This document shows positions 1 to 9,392 of a DNA stretch of 64,000 nucleotides, piece by piece. Position 1 is the first letter of the stretch; every line of letters starts with the position of its first letter. This stretch comes from Aminipila sp032051575. Lineage in GTDB: Bacteria > Bacillota > Clostridia > Peptostreptococcales > Anaerovoracaceae. The translations under genes were made by a program, and so were the position numbers. Below the pieces are notes generated by a model. That model ran no database searches and was not told the origin of the DNA. It was given only the letters and a program-made list of their open reading frames with translations. The stretch is from assembly GCF_032051575.1 (NCBI RefSeq), contig NZ_DAMBYD010000011.1, positions 124,001 to 188,000 of the forward strand, read 5' to 3'.

Positions 1-10
1 GTTAAAATAC

Positions 11-22
11 ACCTTCTCCTTA
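11..22 (-). promoter_or_regulatory. Ribosome binding site of a gene just off the left edge
   Basis: On the minus strand an AAGGAGAAGG tract ends 9-15 bases before the window edge, after the promoter-like copy 1. The start codon must lie at or just beyond position 1, so another minus-strand gene of the same series continues to the left. Confidence 0.45.
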
Positions 23-40
23 AAAATATTTAATATATTG

Positions 41-72
41 TTATACTGTGTTTAGGAAGCTAAAAGCAAATA
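41..72 (-). promoter_or_regulatory. Repeated promoter-like signal, copy 1
   Basis: Minus strand: TATTTGCTTTT with TTGCTT at 64-69, 17 bp, then GTATAA at 41-46. The same arrangement recurs at four other places in the first 3.8 kb. This copy would serve the gene off the left edge and lies directly behind the terminator of the preceding unit. Confidence 0.6.
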
Positions 73-93
73 ATTTAGCAAAAATATAAAAAT

Positions 94-131
94 ACATAAA
101 AAAAGTGCCTACCCCTGAGGAAGGGGTAGGC
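94..131 (-). terminator. Intrinsic terminator of the 195-667 unit
   Basis: A perfect 10-bp stem (107-116 with 122-131, 5-base loop) is followed on the minus strand by AC and a run of seven or eight Ts. It lies 64 bases downstream of the 84-residue gene. Confidence 0.85.
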
Positions 132-194
132 TATAGAAGGAGAACATCGTTGGCCAGAAAACTGGTCAATGAACAATCTTGAGCAAATTAACTT

Positions 195-449
195 TTAAAC
201 TCTAAGTAAACTATTAAAATTAAGGCTTAATGCAAATTGTAGCTCTTTGTTTTTGTCTTTACATATACTTTCCCAGGCAAAAATTTTGCCACTCTGGATT
301 GTACTACAGATATGTTTTTTGGTATATTTTTTTGTAGTGTTTCTAAATTCTGACGCTATGTTTTTATCTATATTTTTTAGTCCGAATTTTTCTACAAACT
401 GTGTCCAAGGCACAATATAGAAGGTTATGCCATTACTTTCTACTACCAT
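195..449 (-). CDS. Hypothetical protein, 84 residues
   Basis: Not recognised. The product is a small, basic, soluble protein without membrane segment or cysteine motif. Translation looks real: AAGGAG lies 8 bases before the ATG, and the start overlaps the end of the 74-residue gene by 7 bp, so the two are probably translationally coupled. A strong terminator follows at 94-131. The pair forms one transcription unit led by the promoter-like copy at 722-753. Base use is AT-rich like its neighbours. It could be a phage or plasmid accessory protein, but nothing in the sequence shows a function. Confidence 0.6.
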   Translation of the reverse strand: MVVESNGITFYIVPWTQFVEKFGLKNIDKNIASEFRNTTKKYTKKHICSTIQSGKIFAWESICKDKNKELQFALSLNFNSLLRV

Positions 450-667
450 TCTTCAATCTCCTTTTTTTTAATTTTTCCTGCCTTTATTTCTGCAGTTATA
501 GCTTTCATAGCCTCTTCTGGGTGGCTGTAATTGCAACCACTAAAAAATTCATCGTCAATCACGTAGCCCATTGCCTCTCCATCTGTTGGACAAGCAACTT
601 TTAATGCACAAATTTCAAAGCCTTTGTATATAAGAAGGCTCTCGTATTTTCTTTCGTCTAAGTACAT
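443..667 (-). CDS. Hypothetical protein, 74 residues
   Basis: Not recognised. A small acidic protein with alternating beta-like and helical stretches and two cysteines in the first 30 residues (ALKVACP). A good Shine-Dalgarno (AAAGGAGAT, 7 bases before ATG) and the promoter-like copy at 722-753 support expression. It overlaps the next gene (195-449) by 7 bp. The pair probably acts together; no function can be read from the sequence. Confidence 0.65.
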   Translation of the reverse strand: MYLDERKYESLLIYKGFEICALKVACPTDGEAMGYVIDDEFFSGCNYSHPEEAMKAITAEIKAGKIKKKEIEEW

Positions 668-721
668 TTTTTCATCTCCTTTCCTAAAAAATCCTTCTCA
701 TTTAAAAATTTGTATAAATGG

Positions 722-753
722 TTTTACTTCATCTTTGCAAGTAAAAGCAAATA
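722..753 (-). promoter_or_regulatory. Repeated promoter-like signal, copy 2
   Basis: Minus strand TATTTGCTTTT with TTGCTT at 745-750, 17 bp, GTAAAA at 722-727, followed by the Shine-Dalgarno and start of the 74-residue gene 55 bases further on. Confidence 0.65.
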
Positions 754-774
754 ATAAAAAAACTAAATTTATTT

Positions 775-1422
775 TTATTTTACTCCTTGGCCTGTACACC
801 TCCCCGTGCAGTGCACGAAAGTACCTTTAATCATACACGCGTTTCCGTTACAGTCTTGGATGGTATAAAGCGTACCATTTATATATTGTCCTGCCGCGCG
901 GCAGCCGAGCGCGAATATATATTGCCCATTTTTTTGCGTATCGGAGGCAGTTGTGTAGGTAATTAGAACCGGCATATAAAATCGCTTGCCTGCTACAAGC
1001 TCCGATTGATCATTTTTCGTTATATCCAATCCATCGTTTATCACATTTCCACGAAGCGTGGATTTTATCGTGTATGTTACCTTGCTCCCGCTTATGCTAC
1101 TGGATATAATTCTCCCGTTATCTACGGCATAATTATAATATTGGCTCGTAAATTTACCAGTAGTATAGTCTAAAAACTCTACATTATAGCTCTTTATTTT
1201 GCCGGTCGGAAGAGCAACCGAGAAGGTAGTTGTAATAGTAGAACCTGGCTTTATCCCGCCTTGCCATGTCACCCCGTCGGCAGCCCTCCAGCAATCGTAG
1301 TAGCCGATGTCCACCGCCGTTGCAGCGTGAGCTTCTGCGGGATGGAATGTAGCCGTATAAGCGGCGCACATGGCTACGATAACACAAGTCATAAATGCTA
1401 TTTTTTTTATTATTCTCATCAT
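775..1422 (-). CDS. Secreted protein of unknown family, cysteine-rich tail
   Basis: Not recognised. The N-terminus is a clear Sec signal peptide: basic RIIKK, a hydrophobic stretch to about residue 24, and an AHA-type cleavage region near residues 31-34. The mature part (about 180 residues) is rich in Ser, Thr, Tyr and Gly and looks all-beta, as in extracellular adhesive or surface domains. The last 45 residues carry five cysteines that could form disulfides. The ATG overlaps the stop of the SLH gene by 4 bp (ATGA), so the two are translationally coupled and the protein probably works with that surface-layer protein. No terminator hairpin is visible before the next promoter-like copy at 722-753. 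Confidence 0.7.
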   Translation of the reverse strand: MMRIIKKIAFMTCVIVAMCAAYTATFHPAEAHAATAVDIGYYDCWRAADGVTWQGGIKPGSTITTTFSVALPTGKIKSYNVEFLDYTTGKFTSQYYNYAVDNGRIISSSISGSKVTYTIKSTLRGNVINDGLDITKNDQSELVAGKRFYMPVLITYTTASDTQKNGQYIFALGCRAAGQYINGTLYTIQDCNGNACMIKGTFVHCTGRCTGQGVK

Positions 1423-2360
1423 TTTAGGCTCACCCCCGTAATTTTATATACTGCATTATCGTCATCTACAAATTTGATTAAGAAACCGTCTTTTAAAGCT
1501 ACTTTCTCTGCATTAAAGAGGTATAAATACGTGCCGTCAGTCTGTAAAAAACACCATGTCCCGTCCGCATTTACTACAGCCGGGATAAGCTTTCCATCGC
1601 CGTTAAAAAGCTCTATATCTTGCTCGGTGGAACTCGTCACTCTAATCCATTTTTGAGGTTTTTCAATTTTTGTAATACCCCTAAATGGCAGCTTTACCTC
1701 TCGTACTTCCTCTGTCCCATAATCCGTTTTTGTTCTTTGGATTTTCGCAGTTCCTTTTATTGTGTAGCTAACAGGCGTAGGTAAAACTCGTTTGCTTGCA
1801 TCTACAAGCCTGTAAATAACTGTTGCTGATTCTGCACGTGTTAATAGGGAATAGGGCTTAAAAGTGCCGTTGTTGTAGCCCGTAATTATCCCCGCTGCAT
1901 AAGCCTCCATGATGGCATCATTATGGTCATTATTAACGTCAGATAGGTTGCTTTTCAGATTCTCATTAGGTGTTACATTTGTTATAGCAGCTATTATTAG
2001 CGCCATGTCTTGCCGACTAATTCCATAATCCAATACTGCACTATCTATGTCACTAGTTGTAAAATACCCCAGTTCTATGGCTTTATTATAATAGTTTAAC
2101 GCCCAATTCCCAGTATGGCTATTCCCAACATCATTGCCGGTTGCAGCAATTAACGCCATCTTAATAAATTCTCCATAGGTAACAGTATTTCCAGGCTTGA
2201 AGCTTCCATCCTGATAGCCTTTAACAATTCCTTTCTGGCTCATAGCACTAACTGATTCATAAGCCCAGTTTGACGATTTTACATCATTGTAGCCAGTACT
2301 TGCAAAGGCGGTAGCAGTAAGGCTTGCAATTATAAAAATTGCAACTATTATTTTTCTCAT
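1419..2360 (-). CDS. S-layer homology (SLH) domain surface protein
   Basis: A 313-residue exported protein. A signal peptide (residues 1-20, cleavage after AFA) is followed by three SLH modules at about residues 24-70, 88-130 and 138-185; modules 1 and 3 keep the GYxDGxFKP / GYNNGTFKP signature, while module 2 is weaker. SLH modules bind secondary cell-wall polymers and anchor proteins outside the cell. The C-terminal 120 residues are unrecognised and may carry the displayed function. The gene leads a two-gene unit with the coupled secreted protein at 775-1422 and has promoter-like copy 3 upstream (2435-2466). An AGGAGG-like site is near the start. An SLH gene in an accessory region suggests a surface trait carried by the element. 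Confidence 0.9.
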   Translation of the reverse strand: MRKIIVAIFIIASLTATAFASTGYNDVKSSNWAYESVSAMSQKGIVKGYQDGSFKPGNTVTYGEFIKMALIAATGNDVGNSHTGNWALNYYNKAIELGYFTTSDIDSAVLDYGISRQDMALIIAAITNVTPNENLKSNLSDVNNDHNDAIMEAYAAGIITGYNNGTFKPYSLLTRAESATVIYRLVDASKRVLPTPVSYTIKGTAKIQRTKTDYGTEEVREVKLPFRGITKIEKPQKWIRVTSSTEQDIELFNGDGKLIPAVVNADGTWCFLQTDGTYLYLFNAEKVALKDGFLIKFVDDDNAVYKITGVSLK

Positions 2361-2434
2361 ATTATTTTGCTCCTTTCATTTTAAAAGGAGGCTATTTAAA
2401 AACCTCCTTCTCTTTAAAAAATATTGATATATTG

Positions 2435-2466
2435 TTTTACTTTATTTAAAAGGCTAAAAGCAAATA
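2435..2466 (-). promoter_or_regulatory. Repeated promoter-like signal, copy 3
   Basis: Minus strand TATTTGCTTTT with TTGCTT at 2458-2463, 17 bp, GTAAAA at 2435-2440, 75 bases before the SLH gene start. It directly adjoins the terminator of the preceding 42-residue gene. Confidence 0.65.
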
Positions 2467-2486
2467 AAAAACGCCCTCAAGGGGCG
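2465..2486 (-). terminator. Intrinsic terminator after the 42-residue gene
   Basis: Stem CGCCC/GGGCG (2472-2476 with 2482-2486) followed on the minus strand by a T-run at 2466-2471. Short but GC-only stem. Confidence 0.7.
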
Positions 2487-2521
2487 GGATATGCGGGGGA
2501 GAGCTATAAAGCTCTCTAATT

Positions 2522-2650
2522 TTAAATTAATATTGCGGTAAAAAGCATTAATGTTACAATTCCCATTATAATAGAATCTCCTAACGCCCACTTTTTACCT
2601 CTGTTTTGCGCCTTTTTTCCGGCGCAAACATACAACATCTCTTTTCTCAT
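2522..2650 (-). CDS. Small membrane peptide, 42 residues
   Basis: A short open frame with a strong Shine-Dalgarno (AAGGAGGAGC, about 8 bases before ATG). Translation gives a basic N-terminal half (KK, RGKK around residues 12-20) and a single hydrophobic helix at about residues 26-42 ending in LFTAILI, so a one-pass membrane peptide with the positive side inside is likely. A terminator follows at 2465-2486. It lacks its own copy of the repeated promoter signal and may be expressed by read-through from 2775-2930. Holin-like, toxin-like or regulatory roles are possible; none is shown. Confidence 0.55.
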   Translation of the reverse strand: MRKEMLYVCAGKKAQNRGKKWALGDSIIMGIVTLMLFTAILI

Positions 2651-2690
2651 TTTTTTGCTCCTCCTTAAAAAATCCATTGATTTTAATAAA

Positions 2691-2758
2691 GAGTACATTA
2701 CGCCTTGGTTTAGGCGTAAAAAAAGAGTGCTGCTAGGAGCACCCTTGATGATGTACTC
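2691..2758. repeat. Nested inverted repeats
   Basis: GAGTACAT (2691-2698) pairs with ATGTACTC (2751-2758) and encloses two hairpins: a perfect 8-bp one (2698-2705 with 2712-2719) and the terminator hairpin 2727-2742. As RNA this is a three-way-junction-like fold between the 51- and 42-residue genes. It could serve as terminator, processing site or 5' leader. Confidence 0.5.
2718..2744 (-). terminator. Intrinsic terminator after the 51-residue gene
   Basis: Stem GTGCT/AGCAC (2727-2731 with 2738-2742), then on the minus strand TC and seven Ts. It lies 30 bases after the stop of the 51-residue gene. Confidence 0.65.
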
Positions 2759-2774
2759 CCTATGTATATATTAT

Positions 2775-2930
2775 CTATTCTAATGCAGCTTTATAATTTA
2801 CTAATATCTCTTGTAGTAGCTCATTACTCGTCCAATTATCAACAAATTCGATGTTTTCTAATGTGGCAGCAATGATTTTTGCATTATTTATTTGTCGCAT
2901 AATTTTTGCAATTTGTAAAATCTCCTCCAT
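2775..2930 (-). CDS. Small helical protein, 51 residues
   Basis: Not recognised. A short open frame beginning MEEILQIAKI, acidic overall, without cysteines, predicted almost entirely helical. AAGGAG lies 9 bases before the ATG, promoter-like copy 4 is directly upstream and a terminator directly downstream, so the complete transcription-unit context supports a real gene. Confidence 0.55.
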   Translation of the reverse strand: MEEILQIAKIMRQINNAKIIAATLENIEFVDNWTSNELLQEILVNYKAALE

Positions 2931-2960
2931 ACAAAATTTCTCCTTCCTTTTTTAATTTAT

Positions 2961-2992
2961 ATATACTGTTTTTATAGAAGAAAAAGCAAATA
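2961..2992 (-). promoter_or_regulatory. Repeated promoter-like signal, copy 4
   Basis: Minus strand TATTTGCTTTT with TTGCTT at 2984-2989, 17 bp, GTATAT at 2961-2966, 31 bases before the start of the 51-residue gene. Confidence 0.6.
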
Positions 2993-2994
2993 TT

Positions 2995-3560
2995 AAAGTA
3001 TCCGTAGTTTACGGGTCCCCCCCTTCGCCTCTGGGCTCAGGTTTCCTCCCCTACATAATATATAATTATAGTAATAAGCTTTACTTATATATTATAATCT
3101 GTAGCTTTTTGCTACACAAAAACCTTTTTATTTTAGAGGGCTCTGCTTTTTTTGTATTTTTTTAAGAACAAAAGAGGACTGCCAGAACGGAGGAAGTGAG
3201 CAGAGCCCTCCCCCTATAAAAATGCCAAAAATACTCATTAAGAGACTTTTGACATTTTTGAGATAAATGAAAATTAATACATATGACTGCCGTCACATCG
3301 TCGTTTCGTTTCACCTTTCCACGCTAAGTCCCGGAAATCCAGCCCTCCGGGGCAGCGTTGCAGAAAGGACTGGTTACCTCCTACAACTTAATCGCGCGGA
3401 AACCCCAAACTGGATTCCGCCCACGCTGTTTTTTATATGGCCGCGTTCGCCTACAAAACATATATTATATGTTATATGCTCGTCCGATTTTAAATGCATG
3501 GGCTCGGAAGACCTCTGTTTATTTATATAGCGCAGTATCAGCTTCTGTCGCTTTTGCTTT
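2995..3560. ncRNA. GC-rich, strongly folded, gene-free stretch; candidate structured RNA
   Basis: No convincing protein: frames here lack ribosome binding sites and family features. The DNA is far richer in G+C (3270-3440 especially) than its surroundings and packed with paired segments: a rod of three stacked helices (3314-3319/3363-3368, 3321-3325/3354-3358, 3330-3335/3346-3351), a GCGGAA/TTCCGC hairpin (3396-3401/3415-3420), a perfect 12-bp repeat (3136-3147/3199-3210) and a CCGTA/TACGG hairpin near 3005. Known: elevated GC with nested helices in AT-rich genomes marks structured RNAs. Strand is uncertain; neighbouring genes suggest minus, but a good U-tract terminator on the plus strand at 3701-3743 also fits. 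Large ornate phage-associated RNAs (ROOL, GOLLD types) are one possibility by size and setting only. Confidence 0.5.
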
Positions 3561-3581
3561 CCTTTATTCAGTTTTTAGCAA

Positions 3582-3605
3582 TAAAAAAGCGGACCAATGG
3601 TCCGC
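3582..3605 (-). terminator. Intrinsic terminator inside the non-coding region
   Basis: Perfect 7-bp stem GCGGACC/GGTCCGC (3589-3595 with 3599-3605, loop of 3), then six Ts on the minus strand. Confidence 0.85.
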
Positions 3606-3700
3606 TGAAACGATGGATTTGACATCTGAGCATTCTATGTAGTATAACTATACTAGTAAATTAAAGCTCAAGTGGTTTTCGCAATCGCCTTTGCGGATCC

Positions 3701-3743
3701 GGCTATAAAGTGTTGGTAGCACTTTATGGCAGGGCTTTTTTTT
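3701..3743 (+). terminator. Plus-strand intrinsic terminator
   Basis: Stem ATAAAGTG/CACTTTAT (3705-3712 with 3720-3727), a short GC tract and eight Ts at 3736-3743. It would end any plus-strand transcript crossing the folded non-coding region, leaving its strand open. Confidence 0.55.
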
Positions 3744-3767
3744 ATTTGTTTTTTGTGTGATATAGGG

Positions 3768-3799
3768 TTTTACTTCATCCCGAATAGCAAAAGCAACTA
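3768..3799 (-). promoter_or_regulatory. Repeated promoter-like signal, copy 5
   Basis: Minus strand TAGTTGCTTTT with TTGCTT at 3791-3796, 17 bp, GTAAAA at 3768-3773. No start codon follows within reach; the transcript would enter the non-coding stretch. Confidence 0.6.
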
Positions 3800-3879
3800 A
3801 AAAAAGGCAAAAATAATAAAAAAGTTAATAAATACAAAATAAAAACAATTCCAATATTGTATACAAAATAAATTTGGGC

Positions 3880-3903
3880 AAAAAAAATAGCCCCTTTTGG
3901 GCT
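3880..3903 (-). terminator. Intrinsic terminator
   Basis: AGCCC/GGGCT stem (3889-3893 with 3899-3903), then an A and an eight-base T-run on the minus strand. A second hairpin (AATGCCAA/TTGGCATT, 3915-3922 with 3934-3941) precedes it. No clear gene lies upstream, which suggests a decayed or tiny one. Confidence 0.6.
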
Positions 3904-4316
3904 TTAAACAAAATAATGCCAAAGCATAAAGCCTTGGCATTCTCTATTCTAGAATTAAAAATTAAATTAAAACTTTGTTTTTCCTATTATACTCAAAATT
4001 AGCACTCCAATAATGCAGCCATTGATTCTACAATAGCATTCTGCTAATGTGTCCTCCTTTGTTGAAAAAGATACCCTTTTAAATATATCTACAAATAGAA
4101 TTAATTCATAATAAAGAAAAATTTGGACAATTTAAATAACAAATACGTAGTCTAAATTCCTATGAAGTTTATTTAATCAAATTTGTTTCTTAAACTAAGG
4201 CAATTGATTTAATCAGCCAGCATTTTTAGTAGAAGAAATAATATGCTATTGAAGGTGAGTGAAATTATGATTTACCCCTACCAAATAAGTTTTACTATAA
4301 AGATAGATTAAACACG

Positions 4317-4342
4317 ATAGCCCTTAATAGGGGCTATTTTTT
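4317..4342 (+). terminator. Intrinsic terminator upstream of the zinc-ribbon gene
   Basis: ATAGCCC/GGGCTAT (4317-4323 with 4331-4337) followed by TTTTT on the plus strand. It isolates the gene at 4453 from upstream transcription. Confidence 0.65.
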
Positions 4343-4452
4343 ATTTATAAAATAGGACTTTATATATAATGCAGTCCTTAGTATAAAAGAAAACGACTTA
4401 AGCAGAAGGACTACAGTATTACTAATTATTATAAAAGAGAGTAGGTAAAAAT

Positions 4453-5964
4453 ATGACTTTATATGAATGGTGTTTGGAGAATAATAAGGAATACCTTTTG
4501 AGTGAGTGGAATTATAATAAAAATGGAGATACTACTCCTGATAACATATCCCATGGTAGTAATAGAAAAGTCTGGTGGGTATCTTCTTGTGGATATGAAT
4601 GGCAAGCGGTGATTTACAATAGAGCACATCGAGGCGATCGGTGCCCTGTTGAAGCCGGTAAAGTAGTAACTGAGCAGAATTCTCTTTTATCCAAATTCCC
4701 AGAGATTGCAAAGGAATGGCATACAACAAAGAATGGCACATTAACACCAAAAGATGTTTTACCGGGAAGCAATAGAAAAGTCTGGTGGGTATCTTCTTGT
4801 GGATATGAATGGCAAGCGGTGATTGCCAAAAGAGCGCTCCGTGGTGATGGTTGCCCTGTTGATGCTGGCAAAGTAGTAACTGAGCAGAATTCTCTTTTAT
4901 CCAAATTTCCAGAGATTGCGAATGAATGGCATCCAACAAAGAATGGTACATTGACAGCAAAAGATGTCTTACCCGGAAGCAATAGAAAAGTCTGGTGGGT
5001 ATCTTCTTGTGGATATGAATGGCAAGCGGTGATTGCCAATAGAACGCTCCGTGGTGATGGTTGCCCTGTTGATGCTGGCAAAGTAGTAATTGAGCAGAAT
5101 TCTTTTTTATCCAAATTCCCAGAGATTGCGAATGAATGGCATCCAACAAAAAATGGTGCATTAGCTGCAAAAGATGTTTTGCCCGGCAGCAATAAAAAAG
5201 TTTGGTGGAAATGTAATTCTTGTGGGCATGAATGGCAAGCGGTAATTGATAAAAGAACGCATCGTGGCGATAAATGTCCAAATCATTACTCAAAGACATC
5301 ATTTCCGGAACAGATGATATACTATTATTTCAAAAAAACACTTAAGTGTGAAGTAATAAATAGAGCAAAAGTGGTAGGAAAAGAGGTTGATGTTTATGTT
5401 CCATCATTTAAATTTGGCATAGATTATCGTGGGCATTACTCCCACAACTATCCTGAAAGACAGTTAAAGGATGAAGAAAAAACCAAAGCATTAATAAATA
5501 ATGGGAATACAATTATTGTTGTCAAGCCTAGTGATGTTAATTTTATAGATTTAAATACAAAAACTATATATTGCATTATAGATGAAGGATATAAATTTAT
5601 GAATTTTGTGTTAGATAACATATCAAAATTTCTTTCAAATAATATTGGGTATGATATTAAGTTTAATATTAACTTAGATCGAGATAGGATGGAAATTTTG
5701 AATCAATACCATTTAAGTATAAAAGAAGGAAGTTTGGCGTTATGTAATCCAAAGTTGGCAAATGAATGGAATATTAATAAAAATGGTAACATGACTCCGG
5801 ACAGGATTTCGTATGGAAGCGGAAAAAAAGTCTGGTGGGTATGTAGCTTTTGTGGTCACGAATGGCAAGCTACCGTTAATAATCGGAACAAGGGCAAGGG
5901 CTGCCCCAATGGATGCCATCACAAAAAAAATCAAAAGACAACTGATGTCTTTTTTTCTTTATAA
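4453..5964 (+). CDS. Zinc-ribbon-repeat protein with Vsr/DUF559-like nuclease fold
   Basis: A 503-residue protein with four tandem zinc-ribbon modules of the DUF4379 kind (about residues 14-275, 70-residue period), a nuclease-like middle (about 280-345) and a fifth zinc-ribbon (about 435-490). The middle has the layout seen in Vsr/DUF559-type endonucleases next to such ribbons: FPEQ (E286), EVDVYVP (D313) and GIDYRG (D324) where relatives commonly have GIEYDG, then a histidine. So it probably binds or cuts DNA, with a conservative acidic change at one key position. Modules 4 and 5 keep CxxC and CP..H/C ligands; modules 1-3 have lost about half of them (WWVSSCG, CPVDAG). The first three modules are almost identical at DNA level, a sign of recent expansion. 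Alone on the plus strand beside a restriction operon; a defence role is inference. Confidence 0.8.
   Translation: MTLYEWCLENNKEYLLSEWNYNKNGDTTPDNISHGSNRKVWWVSSCGYEWQAVIYNRAHRGDRCPVEAGKVVTEQNSLLSKFPEIAKEWHTTKNGTLTPKDVLPGSNRKVWWVSSCGYEWQAVIAKRALRGDGCPVDAGKVVTEQNSLLSKFPEIANEWHPTKNGTLTAKDVLPGSNRKVWWVSSCGYEWQAVIANRTLRGDGCPVDAGKVVIEQNSFLSKFPEIANEWHPTKNGALAAKDVLPGSNKKVWWKCNSCGHEWQAVIDKRTHRGDKCPNHYSKTSFPEQMIYYYFKKTLKCEVINRAKVVGKEVDVYVPSFKFGIDYRGHYSHNYPERQLKDEEKTKALINNGNTIIVVKPSDVNFIDLNTKTIYCIIDEGYKFMNFVLDNISKFLSNNIGYDIKFNINLDRDRMEILNQYHLSIKEGSLALCNPKLANEWNINKNGNMTPDRISYGSGKKVWWVCSFCGHEWQATVNNRNKGKGCPNGCHHKKNQKTTDVFFSL
4561..5190 (+). repeat. Three 210-bp tandem repeats within the zinc-ribbon gene
   Basis: Units begin at 4561, 4771 and 4981 with the same bases (AATAGAAAAGTCTGG...) and stay nearly identical for long stretches; a fourth, diverged unit starts at 5191. 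Each encodes one 70-residue zinc-ribbon module. Confidence 0.9.
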
Positions 5965-5981
5965 TCTTCTATCCTAAACAT

Positions 5982-6016
5982 AATCAAAAGGAGGCTAATT
6001 TAACCTCCTTTTGATT
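5982..6016. terminator. Bidirectional terminator-like palindrome
   Basis: Perfect 13-bp inverted repeat AATCAAAAGGAGG/CCTCCTTTTGATT (5982-5994 with 6004-6016) 18 bases after the zinc-ribbon gene. T-rich tails are short, but the stem is strong. The remaining bases to 6259 hold no gene I can support. Confidence 0.65.
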
Positions 6017-6259
6017 CCTATTTGTATTTTTCATTATATTTACTCTAGCATTTCAATCTCAAATCCACCACTTATAATAAACTTTTGGAGTAGATTATGT
6101 GCTTTAATGTTTACCTTGAATAATGGTATTTTTGTTCCTTCCAATCTTTCAAAATATTTTTTTACACTGTTTTTATCAATGGCGTTTTTTTATGTCATTT
6201 TTCTTTAGCTCGTACCTTTTTCTGCAGTGTTTTAAAAAGTTTACGTTTTACTACTTAAA

Positions 6260-9358
<3,099 letters not shown>

Positions 9359-9392
9359 TAATTTTCCCCCAATAAAATTTCTTTTTTTCGTC

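Larger units (their letters stand above)
3582..3757 (-). ncRNA. Candidate small RNA, about 170 nt
   Basis: Promoter-like copy 5 (3768-3799) points into a stretch with no open frame of note that ends at a strong minus-strand terminator (3582-3605). Inside are hairpins at 3705-3727 and 3680-3695 and a short self-complementary segment near 3640. Promoter, no ribosome binding site and terminator together suggest a discrete small RNA. Alternatively it is the 5' portion of a longer transcript running into the folded region 2995-3560. Confidence 0.5.
3800..4452. other. Gene-poor spacer with terminators and ORF remnants
   Basis: No gene I would defend. It holds two minus-strand hairpins (3880-3903 and 3915-3941), a plus-strand terminator (4317-4342), and two fragments: a minus-strand frame near 3960-4060 with an AAAGGAGG site but no usable start codon (hydrophobic tail GCIIGVLILSII), and a plus-strand peptide frame of about 22 codons ending near 4305. 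AGGACT/AGTCCT (4354-4359/4373-4378) flanks a TATAAT-like site that may be the promoter of the zinc-ribbon gene. Confidence 0.5.

Noticed and set aside
3140..3247. Minus-strand frame of about 36 codons (starts MSIFGIF)
   Set aside because: No Shine-Dalgarno; the frame merely crosses the 12-bp inverted repeat.
3267..3642. Two overlapping plus-strand frames of 87 and 94 codons
   Set aside because: No ribosome site, no domain, and they lie over the folded GC-rich stretch; helices explain the base composition better than coding.
4205..4310. Plus-strand peptide of about 22 codons before the terminator at 4317
   Set aside because: A ribosome-site-like AAGGTGAGTG exists, but the peptide is too short and without conservation evidence to list as a gene.
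4561..5190. Regular repeats considered as a CRISPR or satellite array
   Set aside because: The 210-bp units are in frame and encode protein modules; no short repeat-spacer pattern exists.
4532..5302. Long minus-strand frames opposite the zinc-ribbon gene
   Set aside because: Shadows of the repeated coding sequence; the plus-strand frame alone has conserved domains.
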